Of a DNA stretch of 64,000 nucleotides, positions 54,088-64,000 are shown piece after piece. Position 1 is the stretch's first letter; every line of letters starts with the position of its first letter. Source of the stretch: Amoebophrya sp. A120 (Eukaryota > Sar > Dinophyceae > Syndiniales > Amoebophryaceae); the NCBI GenBank assembly GCA_905178155.1, contig CAJINV010000002.1, forward strand, positions 12,828,387 through 12,892,386. The letters run 5' to 3'. Under the pieces are notes generated by a model. That model saw only the letters and a program-made list of their open reading frames with translations, had not been told where the DNA came from and ran no database searches. The translations under genes and the position numbers were made by a program.

Positions 54088-55563
54088 TCGAGAAGTTGAT
54101 GAAGCCTTTGAAGGCCTAATTTCCGAAAGAACTTGGTGCAGACAATAACAACTGAGCTATCTGTTGTCGTGTGTACAAAAAACAATACTAACTGGTTTTT
54201 CTGCACCGAGTGACCGGCTCATGGTCCGGGTCGTCCGTACGTCGCTTCTTTTTTTTTCTCGAACCCATGCTTTATCTACCTACTCCTACACGCACCGGGG
54301 TTCGTACTTACACATTTTTTCAATAAGTTGAGACTGTTGTGTTTCTGATTATTCGGACACTTCTTGACCTATCGCGGCCCGTTTCTTTCCGTATCTATTC
54401 GAACTTATGTCATCAAGCTATGAGTATGAAAAATTTATTGGAGCAGTAGAGAAATAACAAGCCGAACTGCAGGAGACTTTTGCATCTTTGATACTGTGAC
54501 CAAAATTACCGAAAGTACAAAAGCTGAGCTTTTCACCTGAACATGTTGTAAATTCGTCCTCTAATGAATAGCGTTCTTTGGTGGATTTGGCTAGTGGTTT
54601 CGCCTCTCGTCAGTCTTTTCCCAATTCACAACTAGTGGTCCTCTTTGTAGAGAGACCGCGAAATTTGTTGAGATGACGCAGTCGCAATCTATTGCTAGGA
54701 GCGAAGCTGCAGACGAGTACCAGGCTGAGCGGAGCTCCACCGTTTTTCATGTGTTTTTTTCAACACAAAAATAGAAATACCGGAAGCGGTGAGGCACTGC
54801 CGTCAATTCTGGGTACTTGAACTTATGTCATGTTGAGACTGGTTTTGCGCAACTTGACTTCACTTTATTCATTTCTACTACCGAACAAGTTGAAACTGTT
54901 GCCTTGTTGGTCCCTAAAAGGAGAACAGCGTGCATTTGCAGCACATCTAGTGATGAATATCAGCGAACTACAAATCCCTATCCTCGAAGATATTGAAATG
55001 TGTGCCGAACAGGCGAACCTTGTTCCTCTTGTGTCGCAAAAGGACGCACTCGCATGTTCGCCATACGAAGAAAATTGAAGTCTAACTCGGTTTTGCATGG
55101 GGCCGCAACCTTCAAAAAACTGCACACGCGGACAGATGACGACGACCAGAATGCGCTCCGCTGATTTTCTTCGCAAGGTTTGTACGCAACGCATCCAGTA
55201 CAGATTGAGACTTTATGGAGCGGTGGACTCTTCTCTGCGATTCTGGCGGCACTGGAAATGAACATAACGATCTTGTTGCTTTTGACGTTTGGCACCGGTG
55301 TGATAGATCCTTATCCAGATCTCCGGAATCGTCGGTTGGAAAAAACAAAAGACCGAAAAAGCGACCGAAAATCTGCCACGGTCTTTCCACCTCGCCATTT
55401 CACAAAATCCTTATATTTTTTGCACGGCACAGGACGGAGTAGGTCGTCGAGCATGTACAGCAACAAAGTAAAAAAGCTTGACGAAAACTATGCCACAGGA
55501 AATATAGTGTCTGGAAGAATATAAGAATCACGAATAGAAAGACGCAGAACAATATAAAAGAGA
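54088..55563. other. Intergenic region
   Basis: About 1.5 kb of mostly AT-rich sequence. Only short frames on either strand; no element ends seen. Confidence 0.5.
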
Positions 55564-55564
55564 C

Positions 55565-57639
55565 CGGTACGCGCTGAGGCCTAGATTTGTAATCACGATG
55601 CTACGATGAGGGTTACTATTTTTGTGTCGCGCATACCATCGGGGAAAGCAGGGGGCCCCCGCCTCCCGCCCTCTCGCCCGCTGCGTATCCCGCTTGCAGG
55701 GGGCCCCCGCCCTTCCGCCTGCCGCCTCCACAGGGGGCCCCCGCTCCTCACCGGGGCCGCCCGCCTGGTGAAACAGGGGGCCCCCGCCCCCCGCCCTCTC
55801 ACCCGCTGCGTATCCCGCCTCCGCAGGGGGCCCCCGCCCTTCCACCTCCGCAGGGGGCCCCCGCTCCTTTCCCGGGTCGCCCGCCGGAGGCCACAGGGGG
55901 CCTCCGTCCTTCTCCGCGGTAAGTCTCTCTCGCCCGCAGGGGGCCCCCCACCTCCACCTTTGGTGCCCTAGGGGGCCCCGCGCCTTTCTCTCCCGCGCGC
56001 AGGGGGCCCCCGCCCCTGACTCCTGGAGTCCGCCTGTGGTGCCCAAGGGGGCCCCCCGCCTTTCTCTCCTGCCCACAGGGGGCCCCCGCCCCTCACTCCT
56101 GGTGTTCGAGGGGGTCCCCCGCCTTCCTTTCCCACTCGCAAGGGCTCCTGTCAAGTACATCGCTCCGCGCCCGCAATAGGGGAAACGCAGCGGGGCCCCG
56201 CCCCGCATTCACCCCCGTTGCCGCAGGCCGGGAGCTCGCGCTGGCGCCCTGCCCTCCCAAGAAGTGGCAACACATTCATGGGCCCCGCGCGGCTGAAGTA
56301 CATAACCAGTAGCGACGCCTAGGCCTCTGCGCGGGGCCAACCGCAAATACGCGGCTGGGCCAACCAGTAGCGCCGCGTGGGCCTCTGCGCGGGGTCAACC
56401 GCAAGTACGCGGCTGGAGCAGGGCAGACGTACGCAAAGGCCCGCGCATAGCGCCTGAACACACGGCGACGGCGACGTGGGACGGCGGGCACAGAGTTGGA
56501 CAAGCTGACTGTGGCCGCCGACGTGGGAACGCTCGCACGCTGGCCGCGCGTGCCGAGGTGATCGGCAGGGGCGGCCTGCGCGAGCGGGGGGCCTCTGCAA
56601 GAATTAGGGGCAGCAGCCCTGTTGGGCTGTCACTGGTGTCCATGTTGTTTAGGAAGGCCGCAGGACTTTTGTGCTCGTTGGGTGTCAATGCGCCGCATTG
56701 ACAACGAACCAGAGCAGTGCGTTGGGGAATACTGCCCACATGCGCCGGCACACGCACTACGCGCGCGGGAAAATATTGCCCCCAAGCGTTGGCGCCAACA
56801 TGTGCCAGGGCACGGACGCAGTGCGCCGAGCAGCCGGAGCCATGCTGTTAGGGCGTGCGGATTCTGACCCGCGCCGGCAAGGGCCACCACGGAAAAAAGT
56901 AGACACGCGCCCGGGCGCGCAACGGAAATATTGCCCACATGCGCCGCGGTGCGGGCTAGCGCGATGCCAGGCAGCCGCAAGCCTGGCGCGGAGCGTTGCA
57001 AGAGGAGGCGCTCCGTGAAACAGGGCCCACACCGTCGCGACCCCAACGCGCGACGGTCGCGACAAACCACGGAAACCAACTCCGGACGCTGGCGCCATAC
57101 CATTGGGGTTCGAGAGAAAGTCGCCGCGCTTGTTCCGATTTGTGTCACGGCGAGACACATCGTGAAAAAAGGACCCTGCCCTCGTGATTCGGCTGCGCGG
57201 CTTTCGCGAAATATCGCGGAAAAGCAGAAAAAACCAATGCCGCAAACAGGGCCCGTAGCATCGCGATTCGCGACGCAAGCGGTAATTTTTTGCACGATTT
57301 TTTGCACGGTGCAAATACTCGTGCAACAGAGGCCCTACCATCGCGATTAGCATAGAAAACACAGCAACTTTTGCACGATTTTCACCAGTTTCACGACAAA
57401 TCCCGGGACTCGGGAAATCCCGGGATTCCGGAAAGACGTGAGTAAAAGACAAAAGCAAAAACCAGAAGACTCCGAAGGGCCAACCCGCATGGTATGGCGC
57501 GCGTAGGCCAATAAAGTCCTTACGTTTTCGTAATGTAAAAAAAAGCCGCTTCACGAGGGCACCACGCCCGGGTATATACGCAAGGTTTGACCCCAATCAC
57601 GATGCTAGTGCGAATAATTCTGGGCCTCAGCGCGTACCG
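55565..57639. repeat. GC-rich block bounded by a 17-bp inverted repeat; possible non-autonomous element
   Basis: CGGTACGCGCTGAGGCC at 55565-55581 is exactly complementary to 57623-57639. A direct repeat AATCACGATGCTA lies just inside each end (55591, 57595). The interior is far richer in G+C than the surroundings, holds related repeats (CAACCGCAAATACGCGGCTGG-like, about 56.3-56.4 kb; GGGCCC...ATCGCGATT-like, about 57.0-57.35 kb), and encodes no convincing protein. No clear target duplication was found. Confidence 0.55.
55649..56110. repeat. Array of GGGGGCCCCC palindromes
   Basis: About twelve copies of CAGGGGGCCCCCGCC-like palindromes spaced 25-50 bases apart with C/T-rich spacers. The 226-codon minus-strand frame across it is a by-product of the repeat. 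Confidence 0.85.
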
Positions 57640-57938
57640 TTCTGATATAAAAACAATCCTCACCTACACAGACATTCGATTTCTTCATCTTGATGGTGAA
57701 GTAGTATTCTTGAATGAACAGATATGAGCTTCTCAAAGTAAAAGAGTTTCAGTTCGGATGTTCTTCGTGTGAAGTTGCTTCGCGGAATTTTTATGATTAT
57801 ACCCGCTAAGCGGTACACCCACACAGTCACAGACACACACATCAATGAACATTGCTTATCTACTTTAGTAGAGGCAAAAATAGAAAATAACCGTTGTCTT
57901 TTTGTTTTCGGTTTGGAGGAAGTAGAACGAGGAATAAG
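57640..57938. other. Upstream region of LRR gene
   Basis: AT-rich spacer of 300 bases; presumed promoter, but no motif recognised. Confidence 0.4.
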
Positions 57939-60141
57939 ATGTACCGAGCTAAACTGGAGATCAATTCTTCGGACCCCACGCGGGGCCGGATCGAGGTGCA
58001 ACACCAGCACGTGAACGCAGGGCACCTGATCCAGAAGACCACGATGCCCGACAAGCAGGCCGCGAGCAAGAAGCCGGAGAAGGTGAACTCCGAGTCCCTG
58101 AAGCAGTCCATCGCGCAGTGGCGCGCCGAGTTGAAAGCCAAGGAGAGCAACGTGGAGCAGCGGGTCACCACCCTGGACCTGATCGACCTGTCCGGGCAGG
58201 AGATCGGCACCGCGGGCTTCGACGCGCTGATGGCGTTTCTGCGGGAGTTCGACCTTGGATTCTCCATCCTGAAGGTGTACAAGAACCACCTCGGCAACGA
58301 AGCGGTGAAGGCCCTGGCCGTGTACCTGAAGGCGCAGCGGCGACCGGTGCACGAAATCCACCTCTCCGACAACTACATCACGGAGGAAGGCATCCGGATC
58401 CTGTTGCGGTCCATCGGGAGCTTGCCCCGGTACCCGGCGGTGAACATGAAGACCACGGCGAACGGCAGTCTGGAACTGCACCTGCAGAGTCTGTACGTGC
58501 GGGTGGACAGCAACATGATCAAGCAGAAGACCATCACCGATCCGGCCTTCCACGACGAGCTGCGGACGATCCGCAACCAAACGCAGAGCAACTGGTCGGT
58601 GAAGACGTCACGCAGGGGGGAGGCGAAGTCGGGCAAGAAGGCCAACGTGTTCGAGTGCGTGGAGGACAAAAACGTCTCCCTGGGGTTGGACAAAAGGAAA
58701 TACCGACTGCAGGACATCGGGTTCGTGGGCCGCGAGCCCTTCAGCTACCCGACGCTGCTGGAGGCGCTGCCGCAGGAGATTCCCATGGTCATCCTGTTCA
58801 AACTCGGCATGCAGTGGGACCGCTCCAGCGTAAACCCGAGCTCGATCCCCGCCGGCGTGCACGAGCCGAGGACCTTGATGCTCTTGCCGCAGCAGGTGGG
58901 TAGTACTTCGAGCGGGGCGGGCGGTGGTCCGCTGACCAACGTGTTTTCCCCGGCACAGCACGAAAAAGGAGCGATAGCTGGCCCCGGGGCAGCGGCAAGC
59001 AGTTCGGCGGCCCCGTCGAACGCACCGTGGGCAGCAGGAGCAGACTCGAAATTGTCGAATGGCAGCAGCTCGTCGTCAGTGGCGGAACCCCCGGGGGGAA
59101 AAAAGATGACCGACCTGGAGCGCGCCGAACAGCTTTTAGGGCCGGAAAAACTGGACTTGCCGATCTCCCTCAAACAGCACATGCGAAAACGAATATTCGC
59201 GGCGCAAACAGTGGGGCGCCTGGACATTGATCCGGAAGAGAGAAAAATAGAGGAAATTCGTCCTCCTGGCGGCTGTGCATTTCCAGAGCCCGTGGTCCGG
59301 ACAGTGTTTGCACCGAGAGGAAATGGGGCGGTATTTTTGAGTTGTATCATCTTTTTTTGGAGGACAAAAAAGTAGTGATAGGGACAATCATGAGTCGCAC
59401 TCGCGAACGCGATCTACTGCATGTTGTTGCACTTAGACTTAGATAATGAGCGGCATTGCATATTGGGCTCACGCTCACACAAACACAGGGAGCATGATCG
59501 TGCGTCGAATTTGTCAAAATAAGGCTGTGAAATACAACAAAGTAAATTATCCGACAAAACAGACAAGTTCGTCCGCCGGATCTTCCTCAGGCGGCGGGAA
59601 CCGCGTCAACGGCACTACAACTGAAGCGACACTTCCGGCTTCCATAGCAGCGACAAGTCCTCATGTCCCAGCAGTCACAAGCCGGACCCCAACGTCGCGT
59701 CAGGCCCCGCTGTCAAACGGAGTAGGAACCAGTACGACAACGGCGTGGCCCGCCGCGGCTGCAACTAATGCTTCACAAGGCAGAGAGATACGAGCGAACT
59801 CCCAGGCGTCGGCACCTTCCTCGCAGGCACCGACGTCCCGCGCTTCCAGGGCCGAACTCACCGCACCGCACCCAGACGCGACAACGCTCGGAGAGACGCT
59901 GCTGGACCAGCTCCTCGACGCGGGGGATTCACCGGAGGACCAAAACGCGGGCGCCGGAACTGTCTCTCCACCTGATGAATCTCCCGCGACAGACGTGGAT
60001 GTGACCCCAGGTAAGTAGTAATTATGTATAGTACTCACGTAGATCATGACCTGATTTCCCGACGCCATCATACAATCATTGGTCCTTGCTGCAGCTTCAA
60101 AGAAACCGACGAAAGTGAACGCGCTAGCGAGCTGCAAGTAA
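57939..60141 (+). CDS. Leucine-rich-repeat protein
   Basis: Three exons with GT-AG introns: 57939-59330, 59563-60010, 60095-60141; 629 codons. Residues about 75-155 carry three or so LRRs of the ribonuclease-inhibitor type (LDLIDLSGQEIGTAGFDALM, ILKVYKNHLGNEAVKALAVY, IHLSDNYITEEGIRILLRSI). They are followed by a basic region and a segment beginning YRLQDIGFVGREPFSYPTLL. After about residue 340 the protein is Ser/Ala/Gly-rich, apart from one helix (MTDLERAEQLLGPEKLDLPI). LRRs bind partner proteins; LRR proteins of this type are common in dynein and axoneme regulation, but nothing here proves that role. A good GTAAGT sequence overlaps the stop at 60139, so a longer transcript is possible; joining to the next gene, however, breaks its frame. 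It is one of the few genes here without any introner. Confidence 0.75.
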
Positions 60142-60322
60142 GTCTTGCAGTTGCATGTTGCTTTTCATCAGGGCCTCCTTCGTGTGTGATAAGTGATATC
60201 CAAGAACCCAGAGGTAGAGGAATGAGTCATATTCGTGATTATGACACAACGTCTGTCATGAAGAAGAAGAATATTTCGTATTGATTTAGTCCAACTCTAT
60301 CACATCATCTTCAATATCAGAC

Positions 60323-60604
60323 ATGGCGCAGCCGAACCAGAGCCCGCCCATCCTGCCGGCCAAGTGGGTGGCTGAAGGCGGCAACATGCCGGACGAGTTA
60401 CTGTTTACTTTCATCCAGTGTCTCCAGACTGATCTGCAGGGCTACTTCCGTGAAGCCCATTCGGCCAGCACGTTTGCCCCGCCACCTGACAACTTTATCC
60501 GGGAAGCCGTGCTGTATTTTGGACCGGAAAAACACGAAGAGATTCTGGACTACGTGCGTCATTGCGTCGAGGACTTGAAGTCCGACCTGAGCCGATTCTT
60601 GTGA
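60323..60604 (+). CDS. Small hypothetical protein, 93 residues
   Basis: Single exon starting MAQPNQSPPILPAKWVAEGG, with an acidic helical C-terminus (FGPEKHEEILDYVRHCVEDL). The ATG follows an AG by two bases, so this exon could be preceded by a spliced leader or a 5' intron. The length, codon use and absence of stops support a real gene. I do not recognise the family. No membrane segment or signal peptide. Confidence 0.6.
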   Translation: MAQPNQSPPILPAKWVAEGGNMPDELLFTFIQCLQTDLQGYFREAHSASTFAPPPDNFIREAVLYFGPEKHEEILDYVRHCVEDLKSDLSRFL

Positions 60605-61965
60605 GAACCACGGTTCTAGTTGTACCTATGCATCTGGGGCGATGCTCACATATATCCAGAACAACGTCAACAGCACGGGCGTGCTGGCGAGCGTGTTTGT
60701 TATACTCATGGCTGAACCTGCACCTCCTGCGGCCGGGCTGTCGCAACGTTTGTGCCACTTCTACTTGCCTCGCAGATTGTGACGATCCATTAATTTTGCG
60801 GCGCTCTTGTGGGCTCTACTTACGCGCTCAAAGCCCTTCGAGACAGAAACAACGCGGATCCGCTACAGGAGCCGGCTGTGCTTTGTCGCTGTTTTTAGAA
60901 GTGTCCCGCTATCAATCCATCATTCATATCTTTGGTTCAAAAGCTGGCGAGCGCACGGCCACAAGTAGTTTTTCAATGGAGTAAGTACTTACCTCTAAGG
61001 TGCCGAACTGCCAAGCACGAGGACACCGGTCGATCGGGGGTGGTGCTTCAGCATCAGAAGACGCATTCGCGCCTCTTCTTCTGTCTGTCGTGCGTCGCCC
61101 CCTGCTGAGGCCGTTGGAGTCCATCTCGCTTTTGCGTTAAATTGTCTTTACTTACTTTTCTAGCGACTACAATGCGACACTCATGTTCATCATGACCCTA
61201 ACATAGACATAGGACGACTTTTTTCCAAGAATAAAGAAAAAGAACGAACCGCGTTGACGATTATTCCGGCCATTTCCACCACACAGACTGCCGTCTATCG
61301 AGGAAAGATGGCACGATGTCCTGCCGGCAAGAAAGTTCAAAGCGTTTTCCACACGTAAAAGGGGACCTGCACCCCGTTCCCGTCATAGTGAATTGGATAA
61401 TGCCGTGGGATCTATTTTCATGAACAAGCGAAGGTGAGGCTCGGTCCTTCGCACGTCTACTCACGGATGAAAAACTGTACCTGTAAGAGATCGAAATCAG
61501 ATTTCACTTTTTGTCATACGGCACTAATATACTGAATATCACATCGGTTTTATGCATTGTATTCGTTTTCTCGTTCGTCCTTGTACTACTCTTATTCCCT
61601 CTTTTCTCCGTTCGTGGTGTCCGTTCGTGGTGTACGGGGAATGGGCGCGACAGTGCAGTCGTCTCATCGTTTTCGCCATTGCTAGTTTCACGGAAGTATT
61701 AACACCCACCCGTCTCATCTTCGTCACGGGGACAAAAGAATTCTGATTGTGTCGCTTTGTTGCACATGTGTGGAACCACAACTACCTCGCGAGACCGATT
61801 ATATGGTGTCCATTTATTCTCCTCTCATTAGGTTTTTTTCAATATGCTTTTGAGACGAGTATCGATATGCGAGCAAACTTGACGTTTGGCGACGCTTTCA
61901 TCTGAAACAGGCGAGGCAGGGAACGAACACGAGGAATCCGAAGAGAGTCACCTTGCCATCTCAAG
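60605..61965. other. Intergenic region
   Basis: About 1.36 kb with only short frames of non-coding character on both strands. No repeat, introner or RNA gene recognised. Confidence 0.5.
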
Positions 61966-62949
61966 ATGACGGCGCACGAACAAGCGACCGATGCCAAAAA
62001 GACCGGCGATGATAACGCTCCCGGATCAACAAGCACATACTCGAATGACGAAGCGGAAGAGGAAATCACCCGGAGTGAGTGTGAGGATTGCAGTCTAAAT
62101 ACGACCTTTTCATCTTCCAGAAACAGCGGCACCGAAGTAGACGGGCAGGGGTCAGATTCGGGCTCAGATGAAGATGTAGAGGACGGAGATGAAGACGATT
62201 ACTACAGTGAGGGGAATCTTCCCACGTCCTTTTTTCCGAGCTTAGCCCAGGACTATGACGAGATGTTTTTTCACCGGTTCCGGCCGCTTGCGAACCGACG
62301 CGAGTATCCGACTCTGCTGGACACAGAAATTTTCGCCGGGGAGAGCACTACCGAAAGTGCTGGTCTCTACGATGAGAAATCTCCCTTCGGTTCGGACGAA
62401 CCCAAGCTAATCATGAGATTGCGCGAAGCGTTGCAGATGTGTGAGCAGTTGCGAAACCGGATACCCAAATTCGGCAAGGCATTTTTCCTCGCGCACCTTG
62501 TCGAGATGATCCTGTTCCTCTTCTGCTGCAAGACGACAAGGGCGAGCTTCACAGACCTGTGCTTCTCCGAAGCCTTCAACCTGAACTTTCAAGGAGCGGT
62601 CTTCGCGCTGCTCGGCATCGTGTTCGGAACGATCGGGTTTTGCAGATTTTCCGGGCCCGTGCGGCTCACGTTCGAAATCGTGGGGTTCAGCGCCGCCTTT
62701 CTGCACATCCTCGTCGTCGCGCTCTACCACACGTGCCGGTTTTTTCTAGCCGCCTCGACCGACGCGCTGCTGGACTCGATTGTGGATACCAAAATCTGGC
62801 ACAGCTGGATATCCGTCGCGGTTGCGTTTCTGAGTGGCTTCGCGGCGCCAGTGTTTCACGAGGCGTTGATAGACATAACCTCGGACAAAACGAATCCCGA
62901 GGAGGAGGACGTCAGCGACCTCGTGTGGGAATTGTTCTACGTTTCTTGA
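61966..62949 (+). CDS. Acidic four-helix membrane protein (hypothetical), copy 1 of a tandem pair
   Basis: Single exon, 327 residues. The N-terminal 90 residues are strongly acidic and Ser-rich (DSGSDEDVEDGDEDDYYSEG). A conserved block follows, FFPSLAQDYDEMFFHRFRPL then RREYPTLLDTEIF. Residues about 165-305 hold four hydrophobic segments (FFLAHLVEMILFLFCC, AVFALLGIVFGTIGFC, LTFEIVGFSAAFLHILVVAL, WISVAVAFLSGFAAPVF), so this is probably a polytopic membrane protein with an acidic cytosolic head. No family recognised. The next gene begins with a related sequence, so this is a local duplication. Intronless, unlike most genes in the window. Confidence 0.78.
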   Translation: MTAHEQATDAKKTGDDNAPGSTSTYSNDEAEEEITRSECEDCSLNTTFSSSRNSGTEVDGQGSDSGSDEDVEDGDEDDYYSEGNLPTSFFPSLAQDYDEMFFHRFRPLANRREYPTLLDTEIFAGESTTESAGLYDEKSPFGSDEPKLIMRLREALQMCEQLRNRIPKFGKAFFLAHLVEMILFLFCCKTTRASFTDLCFSEAFNLNFQGAVFALLGIVFGTIGFCRFSGPVRLTFEIVGFSAAFLHILVVALYHTCRFFLAASTDALLDSIVDTKIWHSWISVAVAFLSGFAAPVFHEALIDITSDKTNPEEEDVSDLVWELFYVS

Positions 62950-63701
62950 AAATTATTCTGATGTAAATTAATTGGAGCCAAAAGAATTCAAATTTTCGAA
63001 GAACAGGAGCAGGTTGCAGCAGCAACGGCTTCTATATGGTATTTTGTTTCTCGTCTCGCTCTCACTCGCACATCCATGGACATGTAAGACTTTTTAGTGT
63101 ATCCTTGGCATTGGACAGATTGATTGCGTCGACCTTCATGTGCCCACTGAACTTGTACCCGTAGCGATATCAACAACATCTCCTCATGCTGTATCCAGAT
63201 TTTGACCTAATATTTTGAAAACGAATCATTTTTTTTGTTCGGATTGGATTCGAGTACTATGTATGTGCAAGCTTCTCTAGTATGCCTGTGGTACTAGTTG
63301 CGTTCTAGTTGTCGTTTCTTTATTTTGCCCGCGGACTCCGAAGCGAGATAGAGAGTGAATTATCGTCTATGCCACCACCTCTGAGATCTGATGTCCTGTA
63401 CTCTTGGAATCGCATCAATCGCAACATTTTCGTCTGGTCGTCATCGTGCATTGTTTTCGCTTTCGCTACTTTCCTGCCTCGTGGTTTCTTATTCGAATGC
63501 AACGATGATCGTCAAGGAAAGGCAGCAGGCTTGCAGATCCAGATGAGGAACACGATCGATCATGAGAAACACTTGAATTTTTTGATTTCCATGATTCCCT
63601 GTGCTTTTTGTTATTCGCACGCGCACTCGCATTTGTAGAAGTTTATGGTTTTTTCAACATCAGAAATAAAGCGAACACGTTGAAAAGCACCCTCGGCCGA
63701 G
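62950..63701. other. Intergenic region
   Basis: About 0.75 kb between the paired membrane-protein genes. No element recognised. Confidence 0.5.
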
Positions 63702-64000
63702 ATGTCGTCGGAACAGCCAGCGGAGGATGAGGTAACCGAGCAACTAAACGTTAACGCCACAGCAGAGCATGAGCAGGATAAGGACGAGATCGGTAGTGTG
63801 GACGCTTCGGAGGACGGCGGGAGTGAGGAGTCGTACTTCGTCCGGCCGCGACGCAGATTTTATCCGAGTCTTTCGCAAGAACTGGGAGACTTCTATCTGC
63901 CGCAGTTGGTGAACCGTCAGCAGTTTCCGACGCTGCTCGATGCGGAGCGTTTTGACGATGAGGAGATCGCGGAAATTGCAATGTTTGACGAAGCAACACC
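63702..64000 (+). CDS. Partial paralogue of the 61966 membrane protein (cut by window end)
   Basis: Opens MSSEQPAEDEVTEQLNVNAT, then an acidic stretch and the shared block: FYPSLSQELGDFYLPQLVN and RQQFPTLLDAERF against FFPSLAQDYDEMFFHRFRPL and RREYPTLLDTEIF in copy 1, at the same distance from an acidic head. The membrane part lies beyond the window. The acidic heads are diverged while the core block is conserved, so the duplication is not recent. Confidence 0.75.
   Translation, partial: MSSEQPAEDEVTEQLNVNATAEHEQDKDEIGSVDASEDGGSEESYFVRPRRRFYPSLSQELGDFYLPQLVNRQQFPTLLDAERFDDEEIAEIAMFDEAT

Noticed and set aside
55528-56208. 226-codon minus-strand frame and other long frames in the GC-rich block
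   Set aside because: They are translations of the GGGGGCCCCC repeats (G-P-P and G-A-P runs) with no domain character.
1-64000. tRNA, rRNA or other structured RNA genes
   Set aside because: None could be recognised by eye with confidence; a covariance-model scan would be decisive and was not possible here.

Overview
This is a nuclear window from a protist. Its protein genes are cut by many introns, about half of which are not GT-AG. I infer a syndinean dinoflagellate parasite of the Amoebophrya type. The main reason is that most non-canonical introns are 'introners': intron-sized elements with terminal inverted repeats (TIRs) flanked by 5-bp target duplications, a type of intron reported from Amoebophrya genomes. 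Two cilium/flagellum genes (CFAP300 and a cytosolic carboxypeptidase) indicate a flagellated cell. Species identity is an inference, not something read directly.

Layout. On the + strand: an RD/RS-rich protein (863-6828), a basic hypothetical (7919-9450), a PPPDE/DeSI-type peptidase (10024-12742), a PDZ plus IQ-motif protein (13920-16932) and a long coiled-coil protein (17789-22660). On the - strand, 23.4-32.3 kb: a Lys/Gly-rich-tailed protein, two multi-exon proteins with membrane segments, and a charged protein. Back on the + strand: a coiled-coil protein (32338-34958), an intact Ty1/copia retrotransposon (35142-42542), CFAP300 (43741-46123), a low-complexity protein (46752-49270), a CCP/AGBL carboxypeptidase (50040-54087), a GC-rich repeat block (about 55.6-57.6 kb), an LRR protein (57939-60141), a 93-residue protein (60323-60604) and a tandem pair of related acidic membrane proteins (61966-62949, and 63702 to the window edge).

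Central observation. Removing each element (it begins TA, usually TAT, and usually ends ATA) plus exactly 5 following bases restores an open frame in every gene tested. This holds even where the 5-bp duplication has decayed. I resolved more than 30 such introns in at least five TIR families, and assembled CDS lengths come out divisible by three throughout. About twenty have a perfect 5-bp duplication, and several genes (the PPPDE gene in particular) have only this kind of intron. Different TIR families share internal TGTCATGC/GCATGACA-type words. Other points of note are a young copia element with gag and pol in one frame separated by a single TGA, rare in-frame stops inside otherwise good host coding sequence, a 77-bp repeat shared by the two cilium-related genes, and a repeat that straddles splice boundaries of two genes. 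All calls were made by reading the sequence; no database search was run.
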